52,031 nt of DNA. Source: Caedibacter sp052030685. GTDB lineage: Bacteria > Pseudomonadota > Gammaproteobacteria > Francisellales > Francisellaceae. Each line of letters begins with the position of its first letter. The first letter of the stretch is position 1. The notes beneath the pieces are model-generated. The model saw nothing but the letters and a program-made list of their open reading frames with translations, had not been told where the DNA came from and searched no databases. The stretch is from NCBI RefSeq assembly GCF_052030685.1, contig NZ_JBQAJM010000018.1, positions 1 to 52,031 of the forward strand, in the 5' to 3' direction. Below are positions 26,375 to 35,982 of this stretch, in pieces. The position numbers and the translations under genes were made by a program.

Positions 26375-29300
26375 ATGCATAGTGATCAGCAACAAATATT
26401 TGGTGGTTTATATTCCAGTACATTTGAGCATGATAATTGTGGATTTGGGCTTTTGGTTAATAAATATGGTAATAAAAGCCATCGCATTATTGGTACAGCG
26501 GTCAAAGCACTTTCCAATATGAAGCATCGTGGTGCGGTATCCGCGGATGGCTTATCAGGAGATGGTTGCGGTGTTTTATTTAAAATTGACGCGGGTTACT
26601 TTTGGGCAAAGGCTGAAAGTCATGGTTTTAAAAGGCAAGATAAACTGGGCACGGGACTTGTCTTTTTTGCACCAGACAAAGTCGATAGCCAACGTCAAAG
26701 TGTCGAAGAGATCGTTAAAAAATATGGATTAATATTCTCAGGTTTAGCACTTGTTAATATTGATAAAAGCTATCTTGGTGAGCAAGCAAAAGCGATTTGT
26801 CCTGACATTTATCAGTTGTTTGTTGGCTGTGGGCGTGAGATGTGCAGCATGATCCTTGAAGAAAAGCTATACTTAATTCGTCGTGAACTTGAGCGGATTT
26901 ATCAAGGTTGTGATTATTTTTATTTGCCGAGTTTATCATCACGCACGATTGTTTATAAAGGACTTGTAACCCCTGAGAATTTACCACGATTTTACCCTGA
27001 TCTTGCTGATCTCAAGCTTACAACAGACTTATGCATTTTCCATCAACGTTTTTCAACCAATACCTTACCACAATGGCGTTTAGCGCAGCCTTTTCGCTAT
27101 TTAGCACACAATGGTGAGATCAATACGATCAAAGGCAATCGTAATTGGGTAAATGCCAATGGTTCACGTCTTTTGGATAAGCTCAAAGCCTATCAGGATA
27201 TTATTTTACCGATTACCAATGATAAGGTATCAGACTCCTGTAGTGTTGATCATGTCGTTGAGTGCTTGCACTTAAATGGGATGTCGCTACTGCAAACATT
27301 GCGGATTATGATTCCACCGGCGTGGCAAAATCAAGAGGATATGGATGCTGACTTACGTGCTTTTTATGAGTTTTATGGCATGCATATGGGCGCTTGGGAT
27401 GGTCCAACAGCACTTGTTGCTACCGATGGACGTTTTGGCTTGTGTATCTTGGATAGAAATGGTTTACGTCCTGCGCGTTGGCATGAAAATATCAAGGGTG
27501 ATATTATGATTGCCTCTGAGGCGGGTGTTTATGATGACTCATTGGTGATTGTTAAAAAGGGACGTGTGCGACCAGGACAAATGATCGCTGTTGATACCGA
27601 ATCAGGTGCGTTCTTAAGCGCTGAAACTATTGATAATAAACATAAACATCAATTGCCTTATAAGCAATGGCTTAATAGCTCTTCAGTTGCCATTCGGCGT
27701 GGCTTAACTCAAATTAATCAGGAAGAATACTCATCTGAAGTCTTGACACGTTATCTACATGCATTTGATGTGCATTATGAAGAAAGAGAAGTGGTCATCA
27801 AAGCACTGGCAACGGATGCCAGTGAAGCGATTGGTTCGATGGGTGACGATACGCCGATTGCAGTATTATCCAAATATAACCGTCCATTGTATGATTTTTT
27901 CCGTCAGCAATTTGCACAAGTGACAAACCCGCCAATTGACTCATTGCGTGAAAGTGTTGTGATGTCATTAAAAACATTTATCGGCAAACTGGGGAATCTG
28001 CATAAACCAAGTCCAGAGCTTGCAACAAGGGTGCTGTTAGAAAGCCCTATATTGTCCCCATCGACCCATGCTAAGTTGATGAAGATCACCAGTAACCGTC
28101 TGGTGATTTCATTAAACTATCCAGAGCATACAACACTACCAGAAGCACTTGATGATATTAAACAACAGGTACTTCAGGCATTAGATCAGGGATGTTTTAT
28201 GCTAATTCTTGATGATAGTGGGATCAAAGAGAATAACTACAGTGTGCATGCACTATTAGCGACGGGCTTTATTCATCATCAGTTGAGCAAGCTTAATCGG
28301 CGCTGTGAAGCCAATATCATTGTAGTTACGGCAACAGCGCGCGACCCACATCAGTTTGCCTGTTTGTTGGCATATGGTGCCACGGCGATTTATCCTTATT
28401 TATCATATCAATTGATTAATCATATGGTGAATAGCAATGGTATTGCGGTAAAAGATAAGGCACAGGCGCGACGCAATTACCGCCTTGGTATCAATAAAGG
28501 ACTACGTAAAATTATGTCAAAAATGGGCATATCAACGATGACCAGTTACCGTGGGGCGCAGTTGTTTGAAATTATTGGACTAGCTGATGAGGTAGTAACA
28601 AGTTGTTTTTATGGTACGCCAAGTCGTTTATCTGGACTTGACTTTAATGCGCTCAAACAGCGTTTTGTTATGCAGATGAAAGAGGCGTTTATTTGTAATG
28701 CTTCTTTGCCAAAGCCAAAAGGGCGCTATAAGTTTACACTTAATGGCGAATATCATGCCTTTAACCCTGAGGTGGTGTTAAGTTTGCAAAAGGCGATAAA
28801 TAACCATGATGTTGAAAGTTATCAAAATTATCGTGATTTGGTGAATAACCGTGGCTATCAAAGCCTACGTGATCTTTTGGCAATTAAGGTCAATCGTGAG
28901 GTTAAACCGATTGATATCGATGAAGTAATGCCATTATCTGAAATTTACCAGTGTTTTGATTCAGCGGGAATGTCACTAGGAGCAATTTCTCCTGAAGCGC
29001 ATGAGGCAATGGCAATGGCGATGAATGAACTGGGTGGGCGATCCAATTCTGGTGAGGGTGGAGAGGCCAAAGAGCGTTATCACACTAATAAAGTCTCGAA
29101 GATAAAGCAAATTGCGTCAGGGCGTTTTGGTGTGACGCCTGAATATTTAGTCAATGCTGAAGTGATTCAGATTAAAATTGCTCAGGGTGCTAAGCCTGGC
29201 GAGGGCGGGCAGCTGCCTGGCAAAAAGGTTAATGACTTGATTGCTAAACTGCGCTTCTCGGTTCCTGGTGTTACCTTGATATCACCGCCGCCACATCATG

Positions 29301-30928
29301 ATATTTACTCAATTGAAGATCTTGCGGAGCTTATTTTTGATTTGAAACAAATAAACCCTGAGGCCTTTATTTCTGTCAAACTGGTTTCAGAGGCAGGCGT
29401 TGGAACCATCGCTGCCGGTGTTGTTAAAGCCTATGCCGATATGATTACGATTTCAGGGCATGATGGCGGTACAGGTGCATCCCCATTAAGCTCAATTGTT
29501 TATGCTGGAACGCCTTGGGAGATTGGTTTAGCTGAAACGCAGCAAACTTTGGTGAAGAATAATTTGCGTGGAAAGATCAAACTACAAGTGGATGGCGGCT
29601 TAAAAACAGGTCTTGATATTGTCAAGGCAGCCATTCTAGGTGCTGAGAGTTTTGCCTTTGGTACAGCACCAATGATTGCTTTGGGCTGTAAATATTTGCG
29701 TATTTGTCATTTGAATAATTGTGCCACAGGCGTTGCCACCCAAGATGAGTTATTGCGAGATAAATATTTTCGTGGCACGGTTGATAAGCTAAAATGTTTT
29801 TTTACTTTTTTAGCGACTGATGTGCGTGAGTGCCTTGCAAAGCTAGGCGTTAAAAGGCTGAATGACCTTATCGGGCGAGTTGATTTGTTAGAGATCGTTG
29901 AAGCTGCGCAATCACAATATGGTTTGGATTTACAGCCTATTGTGTATCAAGAAATGACAGATTATGCTAACTATTATCAAGGGGATAAAAATCAGCCGTT
30001 TGATAGTGCACCTTTAGCGCATGCAATCTTAGCGACAACAAAGGCAGATATTTTGGCGCAAAATGGCGGCAATTATCAATTTGAGATCAGAAATACCGAT
30101 CGCGCCATCGGTGCGATGCTCAGTGGCTTTATCGCTAAGATTTATGGTAATGCTGGTTTAGAGAATCCACTGAATCTTTATTTTAAGGGCACTTCAGGAC
30201 AAAGCTTTGGTGCATTTGGGATCAATGGTTTGCATTTACATCTTATCGGTGAGGCAAATGACTATGTTGGCAAATCAATGGCAGGCGGTGAAATTGTCAT
30301 TATCCCTCCAGCTGAAGCACTTTTTGAGCCAGCATTAAGCCCGATTATTGGCAATACTTGTTTGTACGGGGCAACAGGTGGCAAATTATTTGCCTATGGG
30401 CAAGCAGGTGAGCGTTTTGCCGTAAGAAACTCAGGTGCTATTGCTGTTGTTGAGGGAGCCGGGGATCATTGCTGTGAGTATATGACCGGTGGTGTCATCA
30501 TCGTGTTAGGTGAAACGGGTATTAACTTTGGTGCAGGGATGACTGGGGGTGTTGCTTTTGTTTTTGATCGCGATAATACTTTTTCAAGTCGTTATAACAA
30601 TGAATTTATTAAACTCTACCGCATCCAGTCAGAGCGTATGCAAGATTATCAGGAGCTTTTGTACAGTTTGATTCAAACATATTTTGATAAAACATGTAGC
30701 GATCTTGCTAAAGAGATCTTGACGGATTTTCATGGTTATTTGCGTTATTTCTGGATGGTTGCGACAGAAGCGACATTTGAAAATTGTGATGTATTAGTGA
30801 CGCAATACCAGATAAGTCAAACAAAACAAACAAACCAAACAAACCAAATAAGTCAAAGAGGACAAGAAAGTCGAGAGGACTTAACAGCAGCTTTTAATAG
30901 GAGGGAATATGGCGCAGCAAAATTTTGA
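26375..30928 (+). CDS. gltB: Glutamate synthase (NADPH) large subunit
   Basis: 1517 residues, the same precursor length as E. coli GltB. A short N-terminal propeptide precedes Cys22 (DNCGFGLLVN), the class II glutamine amidotransferase nucleophile. The domains in order are amidotransferase (to about 420), central domain, FMN-binding synthase barrel (about 850-1200; PGEGGQLPGKKV, SGHDGGTGASPLSS, QVDGGLKTG) and the C-terminal beta-helix. The 3Fe-4S ligands are CKYLRICHLNNC (C-x5-C-x4-C). It transfers the glutamine amide to 2-oxoglutarate, giving two glutamates, with electrons from GltD. The C-terminal tail holds an unusual tripeptide repeat (see the repeat entry). It overlaps gltD by 20 bases in another frame. 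GGAGG lies about 8 bases before the ATG. Confidence 0.97.
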   Translation: MHSDQQQIFGGLYSSTFEHDNCGFGLLVNKYGNKSHRIIGTAVKALSNMKHRGAVSADGLSGDGCGVLFKIDAGYFWAKAESHGFKRQDKLGTGLVFFAPDKVDSQRQSVEEIVKKYGLIFSGLALVNIDKSYLGEQAKAICPDIYQLFVGCGREMCSMILEEKLYLIRRELERIYQGCDYFYLPSLSSRTIVYKGLVTPENLPRFYPDLADLKLTTDLCIFHQRFSTNTLPQWRLAQPFRYLAHNGEINTIKGNRNWVNANGSRLLDKLKAYQDIILPITNDKVSDSCSVDHVVECLHLNGMSLLQTLRIMIPPAWQNQEDMDADLRAFYEFYGMHMGAWDGPTALVATDGRFGLCILDRNGLRPARWHENIKGDIMIASEAGVYDDSLVIVKKGRVRPGQMIAVDTESGAFLSAETIDNKHKHQLPYKQWLNSSSVAIRRGLTQINQEEYSSEVLTRYLHAFDVHYEEREVVIKALATDASEAIGSMGDDTPIAVLSKYNRPLYDFFRQQFAQVTNPPIDSLRESVVMSLKTFIGKLGNLHKPSPELATRVLLESPILSPSTHAKLMKITSNRLVISLNYPEHTTLPEALDDIKQQVLQALDQGCFMLILDDSGIKENNYSVHALLATGFIHHQLSKLNRRCEANIIVVTATARDPHQFACLLAYGATAIYPYLSYQLINHMVNSNGIAVKDKAQARRNYRLGINKGLRKIMSKMGISTMTSYRGAQLFEIIGLADEVVTSCFYGTPSRLSGLDFNALKQRFVMQMKEAFICNASLPKPKGRYKFTLNGEYHAFNPEVVLSLQKAINNHDVESYQNYRDLVNNRGYQSLRDLLAIKVNREVKPIDIDEVMPLSEIYQCFDSAGMSLGAISPEAHEAMAMAMNELGGRSNSGEGGEAKERYHTNKVSKIKQIASGRFGVTPEYLVNAEVIQIKIAQGAKPGEGGQLPGKKVNDLIAKLRFSVPGVTLISPPPHHDIYSIEDLAELIFDLKQINPEAFISVKLVSEAGVGTIAAGVVKAYADMITISGHDGGTGASPLSSIVYAGTPWEIGLAETQQTLVKNNLRGKIKLQVDGGLKTGLDIVKAAILGAESFAFGTAPMIALGCKYLRICHLNNCATGVATQDELLRDKYFRGTVDKLKCFFTFLATDVRECLAKLGVKRLNDLIGRVDLLEIVEAAQSQYGLDLQPIVYQEMTDYANYYQGDKNQPFDSAPLAHAILATTKADILAQNGGNYQFEIRNTDRAIGAMLSGFIAKIYGNAGLENPLNLYFKGTSGQSFGAFGINGLHLHLIGEANDYVGKSMAGGEIVIIPPAEALFEPALSPIIGNTCLYGATGGKLFAYGQAGERFAVRNSGAIAVVEGAGDHCCEYMTGGVIIVLGETGINFGAGMTGGVAFVFDRDNTFSSRYNNEFIKLYRIQSERMQDYQELLYSLIQTYFDKTCSDLAKEILTDFHGYLRYFWMVATEATFENCDVLVTQYQISQTKQTNQTNQISQRGQESREDLTAAFNRREYGAAKF
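30812..30856 (+). repeat. 9-base minisatellite in the 3' end of gltB
   Basis: Five tandem 9-base units: ATAAGTCAA, ACAAAACAA, ACAAACCAA, ACAAACCAA, ATAAGTCAA. They encode the tripeptides ISQ-TKQ-TNQ-TNQ-ISQ. Because the unit is a multiple of three, copy-number change would lengthen or shorten the GltB tail without a frameshift. It lies about 50 bases before the gltD start. Confidence 0.75.
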
Positions 30929-32384
30929 ATTTCTAGAGTTGAGTCGTAAAGCACCAAAAGAGCGTTGGGCGCCAGAGAGAGTTGAAGATTTTGATGAGAT
31001 TCAGGGCAATTATTCGGCGAATGAGGCAAAGCTTCAAGCCAGTCGTTGCTTAGATTGCGGTACACCATACTGTCAATTTAAGTGTCCAGTGCAGAACTAT
31101 ATTCCACAGTGGTTAAGTCTCGTTGAAGAGGGACGTATTTTGGAAGCGGCAACTTTATCTCACCAAACCAACAGTTTGCCTGAGATTTGTGGACGTGTTT
31201 GTCCACAAGATCGCTTATGTGAGGGTAGTTGCACTTTGGATGAAGATTTTGGCGCAGTCAGTATTGGGTCGATTGAAAAGTATATTACCGATACTGCCTT
31301 AGCAATGGGTTGGAAGCCTGAGATTGCAGATATTACTAAAACCGGCAAAAAGGTGGCGATTATTGGTGCAGGTCCCGCGGGTCTTGCCTGTGCGGATATT
31401 CTGACGCAACACGGCATTGCTGCCGTTGTTTATGATAAGCATCCTGAGATCGGTGGGTTACTTAGCTTTGGTATCCCATCGTTTAAACTTGAGAAAGACG
31501 TTGTTGTTAAAAGACGAGAAATTTTAGAGTATATGGGGGTTGAGTTTAAACTGAACATTGAAGTGGGTAAAGACATTAGTTTTGATGTGCTTTATCAGCA
31601 GTATGATGCTATTTTTATTGCTGTAGGATGTTATAAGAACATGACTGCAAATATTCCCGGTGAGAACTTAAAGGGCGTCTATCAAGCGCTAGATTATCTG
31701 GTGAATAACAATCACAAGCAGATGGGGTTGATAGATCAGACTGCCTATCATGATTTTTATTTCAAACGGGTCTTGGTGTTAGGCGGGGGTGATACGGCGA
31801 TGGATTGTGCTCGCACTGCTGTAAGGCAACAAGCCTCGAGTGTCTATTGTGCTTATCGTCGTAATGAAGCATCTATGCCTGGGTCCAAACGTGAAGTCTA
31901 TAAAGCTAAAGAGGAGGGAGTGAAGTTCTTGTGGCATTATCAACCGCTTGAGATTATTGGTAGTGATCACGTTGAGGCAGTACGCTTTGCTAGAACCAAA
32001 ATTGTCGTTGATGCGCACACACAAAGAAATATTTTGGAGATTGACTCTAGTGATGAGATTGTTATTCCTACTGATGCGGTGGTTATTGCCTTTGGCTTTC
32101 AACCGCATCAAATCGACTGGTTAGATCGTTATAAGGTTCAAACTGATGAAGATGGCAGAATTCAGACAAATGTTGCGATAAATGGTCATCGAGAAAGTAA
32201 GCCAAAGAACGTAACTGGAGTAACTGAAGCGAAAAAACAAAAGCGCTTTGCATTTCAAACACATAACGACAAGGTCTTTGCAGGAGGTGATATCACCCGT
32301 GGCTCAGATTTGGTGGTAACAGCAATATTTGAAGGACGCTCAGCAGCCAGAGGGATTATTGAGTATCTAAGTCATTGTGTTTGA
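30909..32384 (+). CDS. gltD: Glutamate synthase (NADPH) small subunit
   Basis: 491 residues. The N-terminal Fe-S region has two Cys clusters (CLDCGTPYCQFKCP and CGRVCPQDRLCEGSC). Next come an FAD-binding Rossmann motif (IGAGPAGLACADIL) and an NADPH-binding motif (VLGGGDTAMDCARTAVR), with a second FAD contact near the end (VFAGGDITRGSDLVVTAI). It oxidises NADPH and passes electrons to the GltB FMN/3Fe-4S centre. AGGAGGG lies just before the ATG inside the last codons of gltB, so the two are translated together. Confidence 0.96.
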   Translation: MAQQNFEFLELSRKAPKERWAPERVEDFDEIQGNYSANEAKLQASRCLDCGTPYCQFKCPVQNYIPQWLSLVEEGRILEAATLSHQTNSLPEICGRVCPQDRLCEGSCTLDEDFGAVSIGSIEKYITDTALAMGWKPEIADITKTGKKVAIIGAGPAGLACADILTQHGIAAVVYDKHPEIGGLLSFGIPSFKLEKDVVVKRREILEYMGVEFKLNIEVGKDISFDVLYQQYDAIFIAVGCYKNMTANIPGENLKGVYQALDYLVNNNHKQMGLIDQTAYHDFYFKRVLVLGGGDTAMDCARTAVRQQASSVYCAYRRNEASMPGSKREVYKAKEEGVKFLWHYQPLEIIGSDHVEAVRFARTKIVVDAHTQRNILEIDSSDEIVIPTDAVVIAFGFQPHQIDWLDRYKVQTDEDGRIQTNVAINGHRESKPKNVTGVTEAKKQKRFAFQTHNDKVFAGGDITRGSDLVVTAIFEGRSAARGIIEYLSHCV

Positions 32385-32518
32385 TTGGTTATTTTAATTT
32401 AACACGTAGAACATCAGCAAATTGGGCAAAAATAAATACAGTGCCAAATTTATAATGACAACTTATCTTGAGCCGATAAACTAAAGGAATCGTTATATTC
32501 TTTTGATAATTACATAAT

Positions 32519-33799
32519 ATGTCACAGCAATCATTACCCTTAGCAACCAACAAAATATCTACAGAGGTATCATTACCGGGTTCAAAAAGTTTATCTAATC
32601 GTGTGTTACTTATTGCAGCAATGGCAAACGGTGAATCAGTCATTGATAACTTGCCTTTAAGTAAGGATGTATTGGCTGGTGTTGGTGCGTTAAAGGCGCT
32701 TGGCATTAGACATCAGTTTGATGAGTCAAAAGGGCGCATTATTATTCAAGGCGCAAATGGTATTTTTCCTCATAAAAAAGCACGTATTTTTTGTAATGAA
32801 GCGGGGACGTTGACGCGCTTTATTATTCCTTTGTGTGCAGCACAAAAAATCGGTGAGTATTATATCTATGCTGCTGAAAGGATGATGGTGCGCCCCATTG
32901 CTGAGCAGCTTGCGGTATTAAGCTCTTTGGGTATGCAAGCAGCATATGAAGACAGGCAAGAGTCATTGCCGATGACGCTTTTGGCAAAGGGCTTGAAGCA
33001 GACAGACAGTGTAAGTATTGATGGGGCTAAGAGTAGTCAGTTCTTGTCAGGTTTATTAATCGCATCCCCCTTGATCGATGGTGGCTTAAGTATCCATTCA
33101 AATACTGATCACCCACAACCCTATGTGCAAATGACGGTGGATATGATGCGTGACTTTGGTGTGACAGTTGATGTGGAAAATAACCTTTATAAGATACAAG
33201 CTAATCAAAACTATCAGGCACGGCATTATGCAATTGAGCCGGATATCTCAACGGCATCGTACTTTTGGGCGCTAGCGGCAATCACACAAGGTAACGTTAA
33301 AGTTAAGCACGTAACACGCGATGCCAAGCAAGGTGATATTCGTTTTCTGGAAGTGCTTGAGAAGATGGGTTGTCAAGTGATCACTGAAGAAGACGGTATT
33401 CGTGTGATTGGTGGTGAAGTGTTAAATGGTGTAACAGTAGATATGCGCAACTTCTCCGATACGTTTATGACGGTTGCGGCAATTGCGTGCTTTGCTAAGG
33501 GTGAGACACATATCACGGGACTTTCGCATACGCGTTTACAGGAATCAGATCGTGTTAGTGCAATGGCTGAGGGCTTGGCGCGTTTAGGTGTTCACGTTAC
33601 AACAACGAAGGATAGTATTCATATTTGTCCTGAAAAATCAGCACTTAGAGGTGGCACTGTTGAAGGGCATAATGATCATCGCATTGCAATGTCACTGGCA
33701 TTGATTGGTTTAAAGCAGGAAGGTGTTATTATCAATGGTGCTGAGTGTGTTAGTAAAACATGTCCTGATTACTTTGAACGGATGGCGAAAATTATTTAG
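32519..33799 (+). CDS. aroA: 3-phosphoshikimate 1-carboxyvinyltransferase (EPSP synthase)
   Basis: 426 residues, class I-like. PEP/shikimate-phosphate binding motifs are present: LPGSKSLSNRVLLIAA, NEAGTLTRFIIPL, DGAKSSQFLSGLLIA, DISTASYFWALAA, RNFSDTFMTVAAIACFA, HTRLQESDRVSAMAEGLARLG and EGHNDHRIAMSLALIGL. It joins shikimate-3-phosphate and PEP in the sixth step of the shikimate pathway. The ATG at 32519 gives the expected N-terminus (LPLATNKISTEVSLPGSKS) but no clear ribosome site; an AAAGGA lies about 30 bases upstream. The 134-base gap from gltD suggests its own promoter. The normal 'GNAGTAMR' loop is replaced by NEAGTLTR, a natural variation in this loop. Confidence 0.95.
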   Translation: MSQQSLPLATNKISTEVSLPGSKSLSNRVLLIAAMANGESVIDNLPLSKDVLAGVGALKALGIRHQFDESKGRIIIQGANGIFPHKKARIFCNEAGTLTRFIIPLCAAQKIGEYYIYAAERMMVRPIAEQLAVLSSLGMQAAYEDRQESLPMTLLAKGLKQTDSVSIDGAKSSQFLSGLLIASPLIDGGLSIHSNTDHPQPYVQMTVDMMRDFGVTVDVENNLYKIQANQNYQARHYAIEPDISTASYFWALAAITQGNVKVKHVTRDAKQGDIRFLEVLEKMGCQVITEEDGIRVIGGEVLNGVTVDMRNFSDTFMTVAAIACFAKGETHITGLSHTRLQESDRVSAMAEGLARLGVHVTTTKDSIHICPEKSALRGGTVEGHNDHRIAMSLALIGLKQEGVIINGAECVSKTCPDYFERMAKII

Positions 33800-33852
33800 T
33801 TCATGGATAATTCAAGGTAAACTACAGCCATTTTCGAGAGTAAGGACGATTG

Positions 33853-34464
33853 ATGCAAGAGATGCAAGATAAGCAGCTACTGGATTTAGAGGTGATTTTA
33901 TCGCGTTTTAGCGTCAGACGTGCTTTTTATCTGGGAAAAGTTAAAAAAGCTTATTTTGATCGAATTTCTGCAGTGCATCATTATGCAGCAAGCGGCTTTA
34001 TTTATGATGCGCAATTATTTGGTGCAAGCTTTAATGTCGGTAACTGGCCATTTGCAAACAAAAGCTTTGATCTGATTGTGCTTGATAATGTGTTATTAAA
34101 TCCTAATGATGTACATAAGATTTTAATGGAAGCCATTCGCGTGCTAAGTGATGATGGTTGTTTGATTGTGGTGCAATACAAAAAAAATCAGGCTATAACA
34201 ATTCCGTTTCGTTTTGTTAATAAAGAAATAAAGTCTCAGGGTTTACATAAAATTGAAAGCCACTACTATGATGTATTTAATGTCAAAGACTTCAGTAAAT
34301 GGTTGCCGTGTTTGTTGCCTGAGAGCTTTTCTTGTGAGTATATTGCAAGCTTTAGCAAACAGGTTATTCCGCTAAGCCCATTGTTTTCAGGGGCAACGGA
34401 AATGGTTAAGTTGCCAGGAAAATATGCCATTGGTATGAATAAAGCGTTTAAAGTAAAAAAATAA
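33853..34464 (+). CDS. YafS-like methyltransferase-fold protein, degenerate cofactor motif
   Basis: 203 residues from the ATG at 33853 (TAAGGA lies about 6 bases upstream; a TTG sits one codon earlier). The C-terminal half resembles class I methyltransferases of the type 11 group: NWPFANKSFDLIVLDNVLLN followed by ILMEAIRVLSDDGCLIVVQ, matching the 'lPf...sfDlv...hvL...d...l.E..RvLkp.G.l' pattern. The N-terminal S-adenosylmethionine motif I (acidic-x-Gly-x-Gly-x-Gly) is not visible, so cofactor binding is doubtful. The gene lies just before rnhA, where E. coli and relatives carry yafS, also a methyltransferase-like gene. Cytoplasmic, substrate unknown. Confidence 0.6.
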   Translation: MQEMQDKQLLDLEVILSRFSVRRAFYLGKVKKAYFDRISAVHHYAASGFIYDAQLFGASFNVGNWPFANKSFDLIVLDNVLLNPNDVHKILMEAIRVLSDDGCLIVVQYKKNQAITIPFRFVNKEIKSQGLHKIESHYYDVFNVKDFSKWLPCLLPESFSCEYIASFSKQVIPLSPLFSGATEMVKLPGKYAIGMNKAFKVKK

Positions 34465-34484
34465 AAATAGATAAAATGAAATAG

Positions 34485-34964
34485 ATGAATACTCAAAAAA
34501 ATAGCGAAGTAAGTAAATTGAAAAAGATTGTCATTTATACCGATGGCGCGTGTAAGGGCAATCCCGGACGTGGTGGCTGGGGCGCGATTTTGCAGTACAA
34601 AGCCAAAACCAAAGAGATTTATGGTGGCGAAGATAATACCACTAATAACCGTATGGAGTTATTGGCTGCGATTAAGGCATTGCAGTTATTGAAAGAGGCT
34701 TGTGATGTGGAGCTTTACACTGATTCAAAGTATGTTCAGCAAGGTGTCAATGAATGGCTTGACGGTTGGATAAAGCGTGGTTGGAAAACTGCAAATAAGC
34801 AACCGGTGAAGAATCAGGATCTATGGCAGTTGCTTGATCAGTCACGTCACAAACATCGAGTGAAATGGTGTTGGGTTAAGGGGCATAATGGGCATCCATT
34901 AAATGAACGTGCCGATGAGTTGGCTAATAAAGGGGTGATGCACAGTGCACAAGAAACCCATTAA
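34485..34964 (+). CDS. rnhA: Ribonuclease HI
   Basis: 159 residues. All catalytic residues are present: D20 (YTDGACKGNPG), E58 (NRMELLAAI), D80 (YTDSKYV) and D144 (NERADELANKG), with the loop H134 (VKGHNGHPLN). The basic handle region (KRGWKTANKQPVKNQ) of E. coli-type RNase HI is kept. It removes RNA from RNA-DNA hybrids. It has about 12 extra N-terminal residues versus E. coli. It follows the YafS-like gene by 20 bases and overlaps ansA by 20 bases in another frame. Confidence 0.96.
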   Translation: MNTQKNSEVSKLKKIVIYTDGACKGNPGRGGWGAILQYKAKTKEIYGGEDNTTNNRMELLAAIKALQLLKEACDVELYTDSKYVQQGVNEWLDGWIKRGWKTANKQPVKNQDLWQLLDQSRHKHRVKWCWVKGHNGHPLNERADELANKGVMHSAQETH

Positions 34965-35982
34965 AGATAAGAAGATCTATGTCATCTACACCGGTGGCAC
35001 GATTGGGATGGTCAAAACTGATAAAGGCTATGCACCAAAGCAAGGCTATTTGTTGGATAAAGTTAAAACGATTAAAGATTTTTATCATAATGATGTGCCT
35101 GATTTCGAGATTAATGAATATCCACAATTGATTGATTCGGCAAATATCAAGCCAGAAGATTGGATTACGATTGCATTAGACATTGTGAATCATTATGAAA
35201 AATACGATGGCTTTGTCGTGTTGCATGGAACCGATACGTTAGCATATACCGCATCCAGTCTGTCATTTATGCTAAAGAACTTAAACAAGCCAGTGATCTG
35301 CACAGGCTCACAAATCCCAATTTCTGAGTTAAGATCTGATGCCTCAGATAATATTTTGCACAGTTTGATTTTGGCAGCGGATGAACGTATTGCTGAAGTT
35401 TGTGTGTATTTTAATAAGCAGCTATTACGGGGTAATCGCTCGGTCAAGGTTAATGCCTCAGGTATGGATGCGTTTAGTTCGCCGAACTATCCAGTGCTAG
35501 GGCAGGTTGGTATTGATATTGAATTAAATGAAGCCTATCTATATCCGTCTGATCATAACAAACTTGCGGAGATTGAGTTTAAAACCTTAGGCGTGCCCAA
35601 GATTGCAGTGCTGTCAATTTTCCCTGGGATGGATGCAAATATCCTAAACAAAGTATTGCAACCACCCTTACAAGGTTTGATTTTAAAGACTTATGGCGCG
35701 GGTAATATTATGAATTCGCCAAAAATTCTGCATGAGCTTGTCGAAGCATGTCAGCGAGGCGTGATTATCATCAACTGCAGCCAATGCTTAAAGGGGAGTG
35801 TTAAGATGGGGGCGTATGAAGCGGGGGTTGGTCTTGTAAATGCTGGCGTCATTTCGGGGCATGATATGACCGATGAGGCAGCATTGACTAAACTCTTTTA
35901 CCTTTTGAGTATTCCGGGGTTATCACAACAAGAAGTGAAATTGGCGCTACATAAAAACCTGCGAGGAGAAATAACATTATGA
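34945..35982 (+). CDS. ansA: Type I (cytoplasmic) L-asparaginase
   Basis: 345 residues with a GTG start at 34945, inside the end of rnhA; AGGGGTG lies 7-8 bases upstream and no later in-frame start precedes the first catalytic motif. Both signature motifs are present: IYTGGTIGM (catalytic Thr near 16-19) and VLHGTDTLAYTA (T96-D97). No signal peptide, so it is a cytoplasmic AnsA-type enzyme that hydrolyses asparagine to aspartate and ammonia. Its stop overlaps the start of the carbonic anhydrase gene (ATGA). Confidence 0.93.
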   Translation: MHKKPIKDKKIYVIYTGGTIGMVKTDKGYAPKQGYLLDKVKTIKDFYHNDVPDFEINEYPQLIDSANIKPEDWITIALDIVNHYEKYDGFVVLHGTDTLAYTASSLSFMLKNLNKPVICTGSQIPISELRSDASDNILHSLILAADERIAEVCVYFNKQLLRGNRSVKVNASGMDAFSSPNYPVLGQVGIDIELNEAYLYPSDHNKLAEIEFKTLGVPKIAVLSIFPGMDANILNKVLQPPLQGLILKTYGAGNIMNSPKILHELVEACQRGVIIINCSQCLKGSVKMGAYEAGVGLVNAGVISGHDMTDEAALTKLFYLLSIPGLSQQEVKLALHKNLRGEITL

